Source of the DNA: RGIG5472 sp051867635
Lineage (GTDB): Bacteria > Bacillota > Clostridia > Oscillospirales > Oscillospiraceae
NCBI GenBank assembly: GCA_051867635.1
Contig: JBJDYT010000002.1
Coordinates: forward strand, 1 to 8,661
Length of the DNA: 8,661 bases
Reading direction: 5' to 3'
Shown here: in pieces, positions 1 to 7,244 of the stretch
Numbering within the stretch: position 1 is the stretch's first letter
How the letters are laid out: each line of letters starts with the position of its first letter
Program-made: the position numbers and the translations under genes
The notes under the pieces: generated by a model
What the model was told of the DNA's origin: nothing
What the model saw: the letters and a program-made list of their open reading frames with translations, nothing else
The model's database searches: none

Positions 1-599
1 TGCCGGTGCTGCTGATCCTGGTGATCCAGGGCTCCATCTGGCTGAACTTCTCCATCCCGGCCATTACCGGAAACGGCATCTTCTTCATGAGCTACCTGGT
101 GGTCAGCTCCATCCAGATGGGCGCCAACATCGACTACGCCATCGTCATCGCCAGCCGCTTCAACGAGCTGAAACGGGAGATGGAGCCGCGGCAGGCCGTC
201 ATCGAGACGATGAACTTTGCCTTCCCCACCATTATCACCTCCGGCACCATTCTGGCGGTGGCGGGAACGCTCATTGGGCGCATGACCTCCGAGGCCGCCA
301 TCGTGGGCATCGGCGAGAGCATCGGCCGCGGCACCATCATCTCCATGATCCTGGTCATGTTCGTGCTGCCGCAGATCCTGCTGGTGGGCAGCCGGGTGGT
401 GGACCGCACCTCCTTCTCCATGCCCAGCACGGTGCAGAAGACCAGCGCCCACGGCCGCGTCCGGGTGGACGGCGTGGTTCGCGGCGAGATCCACGGCGTG
501 ATCAGCGGCACGGTCCGCGCCACCGTGGACGGCGATGTGAATTTGAATCTGATCTCCGGCACAGCCGCACAGGAAGGAGAGGAAAGCAGTGAAGAATAA
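1..599 (+). CDS. MMPL/RND-family transporter, C-terminal part (5' end cut by window)
   Basis: The frame is open from the first full codon (position 3) to TAA at 597-599, giving 198 visible residues of a longer protein. MMPL/RND proteins are multipass inner-membrane pumps, usually proton-driven, that export lipids, lipopeptides or drugs. About four hydrophobic segments are seen, at visible residues 1-16, 24-39, 74-92 and 108-129. The motif GANIDYAIVIASRF (40-53) matches the conserved (G)xxxDYxxFxxxR stretch in the second membrane half of MMPL proteins, with Asp44-Tyr45 at the position linked to proton relay in the family. The last membrane segment is followed by an unusual tail with G-x-V/I-x tetrads (151-186) and an acidic end. 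The stop codon overlaps the next gene by 11 bases, so the two are probably one operon. The substrate cannot be told from the sequence. Family assignment is fairly sure; subfamily is unknown. Confidence 0.85.
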   Translation, partial: PVLLILVIQGSIWLNFSIPAITGNGIFFMSYLVVSSIQMGANIDYAIVIASRFNELKREMEPRQAVIETMNFAFPTIITSGTILAVAGTLIGRMTSEAAIVGIGESIGRGTIISMILVMFVLPQILLVGSRVVDRTSFSMPSTVQKTSAHGRVRVDGVVRGEIHGVISGTVRATVDGDVNLNLISGTAAQEGEESSEE

Positions 600-3500
600 C
601 GCAAAACGGATCATCGCGGCGCTTTTGTCGCTGCTGCTCCTGCTCTCGATGCTGCCCGTCCTGCCCATGGGGGTCCGCGCCGAGGGCGGCGAAGAGACCA
701 TCCGCATCCGCAGCGCCGGCGACCTGCTGGAGCTGGCGGAGCGCTGCGCGCTGGACACCTGGTCCCGGGGAAAGACCGTGGTGCTGGAGGCGGATATCTC
801 CCTGGAGGGGAGCGGCTTCCTGCCCATCCCCACCTTCAGCGGCGTGTTTGAGGGCCAGGGCCACACCATCAGCGGCCTGGACATGGAGGAGGGCGTGACC
901 CCCGCCGGGCTGTTCAGCTACCTTGAGGAGACGGCCGTGGTGCGGGAGCTGCATGTCACGGGCAGCGTGATCCCCTCCGGCGACGGCGAGACCGCCGGCG
1001 GCATCGCGGGGGAGAACCACGGTATGATCCTGGACTGCTCCTTCTCCGGCACGGTCTCCAGCGCCAGCAACGCCGGCGGCATCGCCGGCATCAACGCCGC
1101 CACCGGCGTCATACAGAACTGCCGGACCGACGGCGCGGTCTTCGGCGAGAGCATGACCGGCGGCGTCGCCGGGTACAACATGGGCATCGTGGACCACTGT
1201 GAAAACGAGGCCTATGTGAACATCACCAGCGAAGATCCCTCCCTGGACCTGCAGCGCCTCAACCCGGACCGCCTGCTGAACATTTCCAGCCTGGGCAGTC
1301 TGGACATCAGCTCCGCCGCCTCCGACACCGGCGGCATCGCGGGCTATTCCACGGGGGTCATCCAGCACTGCACCAACAGCGCCGCCGTGGGCTACCAGCA
1401 CATCGGCTACAATGTGGGCGGCATCGCGGGGCGGAGCTGCGGCTATATCTTCTCCTGTGAAAACACGGCCGACGTCTACGGCCGGAAGGATGTGGGCGGC
1501 ATCGCCGGACAGCTGGAGCCCTACATCGCCATGGACCTGTCCGAGGACAGCCTGACAGAGCTGCGGCGCCAGATGGACACGCTGAGCGCCATGGTCGACG
1601 CGGCCATCGACGACGCCGGCGCGGGCGTCTCCTCCGCGGTCTCCCGGCTGAACCGGATCGCGGACTATCTGGACAGCGCCGCCGCGGCGGCCGACGGGCT
1701 CTCCGTCAGCGGCTCGCTCAGCGGCGCCGTCAGCGGCAGCGGCGCGGTGAACAGCGACGGCAGCGTGACCGTCAGGCCGCCGCAGATCGTGGCCGGCGGC
1801 AGCAGCTCCGCCGAGGGCGGCGCGGAGACGGAGTTCGACCCGCCCTCCGCCAGCGGCAGCGCCGGCGGCAGCTCGGAGGGAGAGTTCCACGCCGGCCTGA
1901 GCGAGGGCGGGGTCTCCGGCGGGGGCAGCACCCAGGGCGGCGGCCAGGCGACGGCCGACGCGCAGATCGCCCTGCGCGCCTCTCTGGGCGGTCTGGTCTC
2001 CGCCGTCAACGGCATGACCGGCCAGATGCGCCTGCTGAGCAGCGAGACCGCCGGGACCGCCGGCGCGCTGAACGACGACCTGCGGGCCATCAGCAGCCAG
2101 ATCAACGCCATTTCCGACACGGTCTTCGACGCCCTTCTCGGCAGCGGGCAGGGCGAGACGGTGTCCGACACCTCCGAGACCGACATCGACGCCGTCACTC
2201 TGGGCAAGACCGCCTCCAGCCGCAACAGCGGCAGCATCTGCGGCGATATCAGCGTGGGCGGCATCGCCGGGGCCATGGCGGTGGAATATGAGCTGGACCC
2301 GGAGGACGACGTGGCCTCCGAGCTCTCCGGCAAGCAGCGGCGCAGCTATGAGCTGAAGGCCATTTTGCAGGGCTGCGTCAACGACGGCGAAGTGACCGCC
2401 AAGCGCAGCTACGCCGGCGGCGTCTGCGGGCGCATGGACCTGGGGCTGCTGTGTGATTCGGAGAACTACGGAGCGGTGAGCAGCGAAAACGGGGATTACG
2501 TGGGCGGTATCGCCGGTCTCACCGGCGGCACCCTCCGCCGCAGCTATGCCAAGTGCACCCTGCGGGGCGGCAGCTACGTGGGCGGCATCACCGGCAGCGG
2601 CGTCTCCGACGAGTCCGGCGAGTCCCACAGCACCGTCTCCGGCTGCTACTCCATGGTGAGCATCCCGGAGTGCGAGCAGTATGCGGGGGCCGTCTCCGGC
2701 GTGAACCGGGGCGTTTTTACGGAGAATTACTTCGTCTCCAATTCCCTGGCGGGCATCAACCGCCTGAGCTACGCCGGACAGGCGGAGCCGGTGGATTATA
2801 CCGAGCTGACCGCCGCGGACGCGCAGGAGGCCGATGCGGCGAAGCATGTGGTCCCCGAGGCTTTTTTGCAGCTGCGGCTGCGCTTCCTGGCGGAGGGTGA
2901 GACGGTGAAGACGGTGGAGTTCGCCTATGGGCAGTCCTTCGACAGCTCCGTCTTTCCGGCAGTCCCGGAAAAAGAGGGCTGCTGCGGCGTCTGGGACGCC
3001 GACGAGCTGAAGGACCTGCGGCAGGACACCGTGGTGACGGCGGTCTACACGCCCTGCATCTCCTCCCTGTACAGCAGCCAGCTCCGCTCCGACGACCGCC
3101 CCGTCTTCTTCGTGGAGGGGCAGTTCGGCGACGGCGCGGCGGTCTCCGCTTCGGAGCAGGCCGCCGCCCCGGAGGAGTTCGACATCGCGGAGGGCTGGTG
3201 GGACAGTCTGAAAAAGGCCTTCACCAGTTCCCGGCTGCGCCGCGGGGTGGTGGAGCAGTGGCGTTTGGAGCTCACGCCGGACGGCCAGGCGGAGCACACC
3301 TTCCACTACCTGCCCCCCAGCGGGGAGCCGGAGAATATGGCCGTTTATGTGAAGACCGACGGGGGCTGGAAAGAGACCTCCACGGAGACCATGGGCAGCT
3401 ACCTGCTGTTCTCCGCCCCCGGTGACGAGGCGGAGGTCGCCGTCCTCTCCACCGTGTCCGTGCGCTGGGTGTGGCTGGCGGCGGCGCTGCTGCTTTTGCT

Positions 3501-4989
3501 GCTGCTTCTGCCCCTGCTCCTGCTGATCCGCAGGGCCCGCAGGCGGCGGGCGGAGGAGGACCGGCGGCTGGAGGCCATCCTGGCCGCGGCCGCGGCCGGC
3601 AGAAGCCTGTCCGGCGACGAACCGGAGCCGGCGCCTGCGGCACAGCAGACCGCGCCCCGGAAAAAGAAGAGCCGCCGTCTGCTGAAGGTGCTGGCGGTGC
3701 TGCTGCTCCTCTGCGCGGCAGCCGGCGCGGCGGCCTGGTTCCTGCTCCCCGGCCTGACGGAGGGCCGCGAGGCCTATGCGCTGCTGAAAAGCTGCGCCGA
3801 GGCGGAGGAGCTCTCCATGGACCTGGCGGTGGAGGCACGGCTGGATGGGCAGGATATGGGCTTTGAGGCGAGGCTTGCCCGGACGCAGGCCGCCGGCCAG
3901 TCCGTCACCGTGATCTCCCAAAACGGCCGGACCCTCTGCTACGCCGACGACGCCGTGTTTCTGGAAAACGGCAAGGCCTACCGGATTGGCAGCGCCTGTC
4001 CGGACTATACGGCGTTGCTGGAGAAGGCTCTGCCGCTGTACCAGCATGCGGATATCTCCGGAAAGGACGGGGTCTACCGGGTCACGGCGGAGGGCGAGGA
4101 CGCGGAGGCCATCTTGCGGCTGCTGCTCCCCGCGGCGGACGGGCTCGCCGCGGCGGACGCCGTCACCGTGGAGCTGGTGAGCGAGGGCGCCGAGGCGGAG
4201 GAGCTCCGCTTCACCTTTGACGGCAGGCTGGGCAGCGCGGCGCAGAAGCCCTGCACCGTCTCGGCGGTCCTGGACCTGCACGCCGGCGAGGAGGGGCGGC
4301 CCACCGTCCCGGAGGCCGTGGAGGACCGCCTCCTGGCGGGGGATTACACAGCGGAAGCCGACCTCTCCGAGGACCTGCTTATCCTGCTGTCCGCCTGGGG
4401 GGAGCTGGGCGGGCGCGATCCCCTCCGCACCACCGTGGCGCTGCGGGCCGACTGCGGCCCGCTGATCCTGAACGACTCGCTGGAGCTGTACCGGACGGAG
4501 ATCCGGGGCCTGACGGTCAGCGCCGTTGAAAAGAGCGGGACGCGCCTCTACTTTACGGAGAACGCGCTCTGCGACGAGAGCGGCGAGCTGTCCCTCTCCG
4601 CCCACCGGGACGACGTCGCCGCGGCGGAGCTGCCGGAGCTGCTTTACCTGCTCTGCGAAAACGGCGACGTCACCTGCACCTCCTCCGGCGAAAGCCGCAG
4701 CTACGCCCTGACCCTGGACGAGGAGGGGGCGCGGCGCGTGGCCTGCGCCATCGCCCCCGCGGCGGAGGAGCTGGATATCGACTTTGACAGCGGCAGCGTC
4801 CGTCTGACCGTTTCGGACGGGAAGCTCAGGACGGTCACTGTCGCCTGCTCCGGGCGGCTGCAGCTGCTGCTGTCCAGCGCGGAGGCAGAGATCGGCGCCG
4901 AGCTGGCCTTCCCGGAGGGGTATGCGGACTTCTCCGTGCCGGACGAGGTGTATCAGGTGCTGAAAGAGAAGGAGGCGGCGGCAAAATGA
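589..4989 (+). CDS. Large membrane-anchored surface protein with GLUG repeats, InlB-B-like domain and duplicated C-terminal ectodomain
   Basis: This is a 1466-residue protein of unknown function. The GTG start follows a strong AGGAAGGAGAGG site at 571-582. Residues 1-31 look like a signal peptide (basic N terminus, Leu-rich core, cleavage near VRA|EG). GLUG-type repeats (GGIAGxNxGxIxxC) occupy about 137-308 and 557-712. Between them lies a 250-residue insert with a helical stretch (about 317-368) and a Gly/Ser-rich low-complexity stretch (about 370-455). Residues 760-822 resemble an InlB B-repeat (GETVKTVEFAYGQSF, then a Trp-Asp, DTVVTAVYT pattern). A first membrane helix spans 958-980 and a basic linker with RRARRRR and RKKKSRR spans 981-1030. 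A second helix spans 1031-1053, and a further ectodomain of about 410 residues follows. The basic linker implies that both large parts lie outside the membrane. Residues 1062-1244 and 1258-1455 look like two copies of one beta-rich domain. The gene overlaps those on both sides, pointing to co-expression with the MMPL pump. Architecture is clear; the role in adhesion or substrate handover is inference. Confidence 0.9.
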   Translation: MKNNAKRIIAALLSLLLLLSMLPVLPMGVRAEGGEETIRIRSAGDLLELAERCALDTWSRGKTVVLEADISLEGSGFLPIPTFSGVFEGQGHTISGLDMEEGVTPAGLFSYLEETAVVRELHVTGSVIPSGDGETAGGIAGENHGMILDCSFSGTVSSASNAGGIAGINAATGVIQNCRTDGAVFGESMTGGVAGYNMGIVDHCENEAYVNITSEDPSLDLQRLNPDRLLNISSLGSLDISSAASDTGGIAGYSTGVIQHCTNSAAVGYQHIGYNVGGIAGRSCGYIFSCENTADVYGRKDVGGIAGQLEPYIAMDLSEDSLTELRRQMDTLSAMVDAAIDDAGAGVSSAVSRLNRIADYLDSAAAAADGLSVSGSLSGAVSGSGAVNSDGSVTVRPPQIVAGGSSSAEGGAETEFDPPSASGSAGGSSEGEFHAGLSEGGVSGGGSTQGGGQATADAQIALRASLGGLVSAVNGMTGQMRLLSSETAGTAGALNDDLRAISSQINAISDTVFDALLGSGQGETVSDTSETDIDAVTLGKTASSRNSGSICGDISVGGIAGAMAVEYELDPEDDVASELSGKQRRSYELKAILQGCVNDGEVTAKRSYAGGVCGRMDLGLLCDSENYGAVSSENGDYVGGIAGLTGGTLRRSYAKCTLRGGSYVGGITGSGVSDESGESHSTVSGCYSMVSIPECEQYAGAVSGVNRGVFTENYFVSNSLAGINRLSYAGQAEPVDYTELTAADAQEADAAKHVVPEAFLQLRLRFLAEGETVKTVEFAYGQSFDSSVFPAVPEKEGCCGVWDADELKDLRQDTVVTAVYTPCISSLYSSQLRSDDRPVFFVEGQFGDGAAVSASEQAAAPEEFDIAEGWWDSLKKAFTSSRLRRGVVEQWRLELTPDGQAEHTFHYLPPSGEPENMAVYVKTDGGWKETSTETMGSYLLFSAPGDEAEVAVLSTVSVRWVWLAAALLLLLLLLPLLLLIRRARRRRAEEDRRLEAILAAAAAGRSLSGDEPEPAPAAQQTAPRKKKSRRLLKVLAVLLLLCAAAGAAAWFLLPGLTEGREAYALLKSCAEAEELSMDLAVEARLDGQDMGFEARLARTQAAGQSVTVISQNGRTLCYADDAVFLENGKAYRIGSACPDYTALLEKALPLYQHADISGKDGVYRVTAEGEDAEAILRLLLPAADGLAAADAVTVELVSEGAEAEELRFTFDGRLGSAAQKPCTVSAVLDLHAGEEGRPTVPEAVEDRLLAGDYTAEADLSEDLLILLSAWGELGGRDPLRTTVALRADCGPLILNDSLELYRTEIRGLTVSAVEKSGTRLYFTENALCDESGELSLSAHRDDVAAAELPELLYLLCENGDVTCTSSGESRSYALTLDEEGARRVACAIAPAAEELDIDFDSGSVRLTVSDGKLRTVTVACSGRLQLLLSSAEAEIGAELAFPEGYADFSVPDEVYQVLKEKEAAAK
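997..1512 (+). repeat. GLUG repeat array, first block (coding)
   Basis: Within the surface protein, residues 137-308 hold about six copies of a repeat of roughly 22-30 residues. The core is GGIAG or GGVAG, then x-N/S-x-G-x-I, then a Cys (for example GGIAGENHGMILDCSFSGTV). At DNA level the core recurs as variants of ggcggcatcgcggg. GLUG motifs are known from IgA-protease-like and other surface proteins and probably form a beta-solenoid. Confidence 0.8.
2257..2724 (+). repeat. GLUG repeat array, second block (coding)
   Basis: Residues 557-712 of the surface protein hold about five more repeat cores: GGIAGAMAV, GGVCGRMDLG, GGIAGLTGG, GGITGSGVS and GAVSGVNRG. The Cys position after the core is mostly kept. 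The first copy is interrupted by a charged stretch (PEDDVASELSGKQRR) before its ILQGCVNDGEV half. The block is separated from the first array by a non-repeat insert of about 250 residues. Confidence 0.75.
3772..4953 (+). repeat. Internal tandem duplication of a ~190-residue domain (coding)
   Basis: In the surface protein, residues 1062-1244 (3772-4320) and 1258-1455 (4360-4953) follow the same order of elements. Each has a Leu-rich opening helix, beta strands with a SVTVISQNGRTLCY-like or LTVSAVEKSGTRLYF-like segment, then a helix with an ALLEKALPLY-like or LPELLYLL-like segment. A YRVTAEGEDAEAILRLLLP-like or YALTLDEEGARRVACAI-like strand-helix and a long strand pair come next. Each ends in a Pro-Glu/Asp turn (TVPEAV or SVPDEV). 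Identity is low, so this is protein-level duplication judged by eye. The pattern recalls LppX/LprG/LolA-like half-barrel lipoproteins, which is inference. Confidence 0.55.
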
Positions 4990-5630
4990 GACATACAGTC
5001 ATCTGCATCGGGAGGGAGTTCGGCAGCGGCGGCCACGAGATCGCCGTGCGCCTGTCTGAAAAGCTGGGCATCAAGGTGTATGAAAAGGAGCTGCTGCGCC
5101 TGGCCTGCCAGTACGGAGAGCTGCAGCCCGGCACCCTGGCCGCGGCCGACGAAAAAGCCACCAACCCTTATCTGTTCCGCACGGTCCACGAGGGGAACTA
5201 CCGGGTCACCCGGGGTCTGCCCACGTCGGAGGTGCTGTTCCAGCTGCAGAGCCATGAGATCCGGCGCATCGCCGCCCGGGAGAACTGCATCTTCGTGGGG
5301 CGCTGCGCGGACTATGTGCTGCGCTCCGCGGAGGTCAACGTTCTCTCCGTGTTCATCCACGCCCCGGAGGAGCGACGCATCCGGCGGAAGATGGAGCAGG
5401 AGGGCCTGTCCCGCAGCAAAGCCACGCGGCTGGTCCGCAAGATGGACCTCCAGCGGAAGAAGTATTATGAGCATTACACAGGCGCCGCCTGGGGCGGGGC
5501 GCATTACGACCTGGCCTTCGACTGCGGCAGTCTTCCCATGGAGCAGGCGGTGGAGCGCATCGCCGCGCGCTACGGGGAGCTGTGCGTCCGGGAAGAGAGG
5601 GAAGACGGCGCGGCCGGCCGCCTCCTGTGA
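4986..5630 (+). CDS. Cytidylate-kinase-like family protein
   Basis: This 214-residue protein resembles the cytidylate-kinase-like P-loop family (PF13189 type), common in Clostridia and often of unknown substrate. It begins with a nucleotide-binding strand and loop, ICIGREFGSGGHEIA (6-20). As usual in this family, the loop is GSGG-type and lacks the classic GKS/GKT lysine. Next come KLGIKVYEKELL (26-37), the strand-loop IFVGRCADYVL (102-112), and a basic LID-like part (ERRIRRKM, 129-136). The family-typical ending KKYYEHYTG...WG...YDLAFDCGSL spans 158-182. ATG overlaps the upstream TGA (ATGA), and an AAGGAGG site lies at 4969-4975, so translation is probably coupled. A hairpin terminator lies 33 bases after the stop. 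A role in phosphorylating CMP is possible but not shown, since a true Cmk would normally carry a canonical P-loop. Why it sits with an MMPL pump is not evident. Confidence 0.88.
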   Translation: MRHTVICIGREFGSGGHEIAVRLSEKLGIKVYEKELLRLACQYGELQPGTLAAADEKATNPYLFRTVHEGNYRVTRGLPTSEVLFQLQSHEIRRIAARENCIFVGRCADYVLRSAEVNVLSVFIHAPEERRIRRKMEQEGLSRSKATRLVRKMDLQRKKYYEHYTGAAWGGAHYDLAFDCGSLPMEQAVERIAARYGELCVREEREDGAAGRLL

Positions 5631-5662
5631 CCCGGCAGGACAAGCAGGGGGGGACCGGCAGC

Positions 5663-5697
5663 GGGCGCGGAGCCAAAAGCGGCTCCGCGCCCTTTTT
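5663..5697 (+). terminator. Intrinsic terminator ending the MMPL-surface protein-kinase operon
   Basis: A perfect 12-bp stem, GGGCGCGGAGCC (5663-5674) with GGCTCCGCGCCC (5681-5692), encloses a 6-nt AAAAGC loop and is followed at once by TTTTT (5693-5697). It lies 33 bases after the stop of the cytidylate-kinase-like gene. Confidence 0.93.
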
Positions 5698-5771
5698 CCG
5701 CCCGGCGGGGAGAAAATTTTCCGCCAGCGCCCGTCCCTCCCTTTCCAATTCCGTAAATCTGTGGTAAGCTG

Positions 5772-5780
5772 TGCTATATA
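5772..5780 (+). promoter_or_regulatory. Candidate extended -10 promoter for dsdA
   Basis: TGC-TATATA (5772-5780) fits the TGnTATAAT extended -10 form, in an AT-richer island between the upstream terminator and the dsdA ribosome binding site. A good TTGACA-like -35 at the right spacing was not found; the hexamer at 17-bp spacing is CGTAAA (5752-5757). An overlapping alternative -10 is TAGAAT (5779-5784). The rest of the 217-base gap (5631-5847) shows no gene, and no clear operator was recognised. Confidence 0.4.
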
Positions 5781-5850
5781 GAATAAGGAGTCGCGGGCCT
5801 CGGACGGGGCGGAGAGAAAACGGATTTTTGGAAAGGAGCTGTTTCCCTTG

Positions 5851-7161
5851 ATGAAAGAGAAATACGCAAGCATCGGCGCCGTGGCGGACATGATGGCGGC
5901 GCGGGAGACCTATTGGAACAACGACGGCCTGCGCCCCTTCGCGGAGGTGGCGGGCAGGCAGGAGATGGGCCCGGCGGACATCGCGGACGCGGCGGCGCGG
6001 CTGCAGCGCTTCGCCCCCTTCATCATGCGGGCCTTCCCGGAGACCGTGCCCGACGGCGGCCTCATCGAATCCCCCCTGCGGGAGATCGCGGCCACGAAGG
6101 AGGGGATGAAGGCCCTCGGCCCGGTGCCGGAGGGGCGGCTCTTTTTGAAGATGGACAGCCACCTGGCCGTGGCGGGCAGCGTGAAGGCCCGGGGCGGCAT
6201 CTACGAGGTGCTGAAGCATACGGAGGATATCGCCCTGGAGGAGGGCATCCTGCGGGAGGGAGACGACTACGCCAAGCTGGCGGACTACCGTGACCTCTTC
6301 TCCCGCTACACCGTGCAGGTGGGCTCCACCGGCAACCTGGGCCTGAGCATCGGCATCACCTCCGCCGCGGTGGGCTACCGGGTGGTGGTGCACATGTCCG
6401 CGGACGCCAAGCAGTGGAAGAAGGACCTGCTGCGCAGCAAGGGCGTGGAGGTGAAGGAGTATGCCGGGGACTACGGCAAGGCCGTGGCGGAAGGCCGCGC
6501 CCTCTCCGACGCCGACCCCAAGAGCTATTTCGTGGACGACGAGCATTCCAAGGCCCTGTTCCTGGGCTATTCCGTGGCGGGCCAGCGGCTGAAGGAGCAG
6601 CTTGCCGCCCAGGGCGTCACGGTGGATGCGGCGCACCCGCTCTTTGTCTACCTCCCCTGCGGCGTGGGCGGCGCGCCGGGCGGCATCGCCTTCGGCCTGA
6701 AGCAGCAGTTCGGCGACAACGTCCACTGCTTCTTCGTCGAGCCGGTGCAGTGTCCCTGCATGATGGCGGGTCTCGCCACCGGCGAAAAGGAGAACATCTG
6801 CGTGCAGGACCTGGGCCTCACCGGCCTCACGGAGGCCGACGGCCTCGCCGTGGGCCGCCCCTCGGGGATGGTGGCCCGGATGATGGAGCCGCTGCTCAGC
6901 GGCTGCTTCACAGTGGCGGACGGGCGGCTGTTCGACGCGCTGCGGGTGCTGCACGGGCGCGACGGCGTGTTCATCGAGCCCTCCAGCTGCGCGGCCCTGG
7001 GCGCCTGGCAGGATATGGCCCGCTTCGAGGGGGCGCGGGAGTATGTCCGCCGCCACGGCCTGGAGGAAAAGCTGCCGGACGCCGTCCACATCGCCTGGGC
7101 CACCGGCGGCCGGCTGGTGCCGGAGGAGATCCGGCAGGCGTATCTTGTAAAAAAACTGTAA
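5851..7161 (+). CDS. dsdA: D-serine ammonia-lyase (D-serine dehydratase)
   Basis: This PLP enzyme of fold type II deaminates D-serine to pyruvate and ammonia in the cytoplasm. It removes toxic D-serine or uses it as a carbon and nitrogen source. The 436 residues compare well with about 440 for E. coli DsdA and align along the full length from memory. Visible motifs, numbered from the ATG, are the PLP-lysine segment GSVKARGGIYEVL with Lys112, the STGNLGLSIG loop (159-168), HMSADAKQWKK (181-191), FVDDEHSKALFLGYSVAGQR, the phosphate-binding LPCGVGGAPGG (268-278) and a C-terminal WATGG. The AGGAG site at 5834-5838 is 12 nt from this ATG and 9 nt from an in-frame TTG at 5848. Either start is possible and the change is one residue. 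A Gly-to-Ala change lies in the phosphate loop relative to E. coli. No LysR-type dsdC regulator or dsdX permease gene lies in the window. No clear terminator follows, so readthrough into the small gene is possible. Confidence 0.96.
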   Translation: MKEKYASIGAVADMMAARETYWNNDGLRPFAEVAGRQEMGPADIADAAARLQRFAPFIMRAFPETVPDGGLIESPLREIAATKEGMKALGPVPEGRLFLKMDSHLAVAGSVKARGGIYEVLKHTEDIALEEGILREGDDYAKLADYRDLFSRYTVQVGSTGNLGLSIGITSAAVGYRVVVHMSADAKQWKKDLLRSKGVEVKEYAGDYGKAVAEGRALSDADPKSYFVDDEHSKALFLGYSVAGQRLKEQLAAQGVTVDAAHPLFVYLPCGVGGAPGGIAFGLKQQFGDNVHCFFVEPVQCPCMMAGLATGEKENICVQDLGLTGLTEADGLAVGRPSGMVARMMEPLLSGCFTVADGRLFDALRVLHGRDGVFIEPSSCAALGAWQDMARFEGAREYVRRHGLEEKLPDAVHIAWATGGRLVPEEIRQAYLVKKL

Positions 7162-7179
7162 ATTGCGCCTGAAAAGCGG

Positions 7180-7208
7180 TTGTAATCCGGCATTGGTTCC
7201 GATACAAT
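7180..7208 (+). promoter_or_regulatory. Sigma-70/SigA-type promoter for the 58-aa membrane protein gene
   Basis: TTGTAA (7180-7185) and TACAAT (7203-7208) are separated by exactly 17 bp. Each hexamer is one or two bases from consensus. The predicted transcription start is near 7214-7216, giving a leader of about 30 nt before the GGGAGG site at 7231-7236. The promoter begins just 18 bases after the dsdA stop codon. Confidence 0.75.
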
Positions 7209-7244
7209 AAGGCTACATTTTAATAAGTATGGGAGGATCGTCCT

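Noticed and set aside
3481..3530. Leu-codon-rich tract (ctgctg/cttttg runs) as a DNA simple repeat.
   Set aside because: It is explained by the poly-leucine membrane helix; the codons are mixed and no exact repeat unit persists.
502..4605. A 1367-codon open frame on the minus strand opposite the surface protein gene.
   Set aside because: It is the mirror of a GC-rich coding frame with strong third-position GC bias, rich in Ala, Gly, Arg, Gln and His with no recognisable domain. The + strand frame has a signal peptide, GLUG repeats and membrane helices.
5712..5721. Palindrome GAAAATTTTC between the terminator and the dsdA promoter as a possible operator.
   Set aside because: It is a short A/T palindrome, likely by chance, and lies well upstream of the candidate -10 without a second half-site.
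5353..7089. A 578-codon minus-strand open frame across the kinase-like gene and dsdA.
   Set aside because: It runs antisense to two well-supported genes and through a strong terminator, and its product has no recognisable motif.
7162..7180. Possible terminator directly after dsdA.
   Set aside because: No stable stem with a following T run was found in this short gap, so dsdA may read through to the terminator after the small gene.
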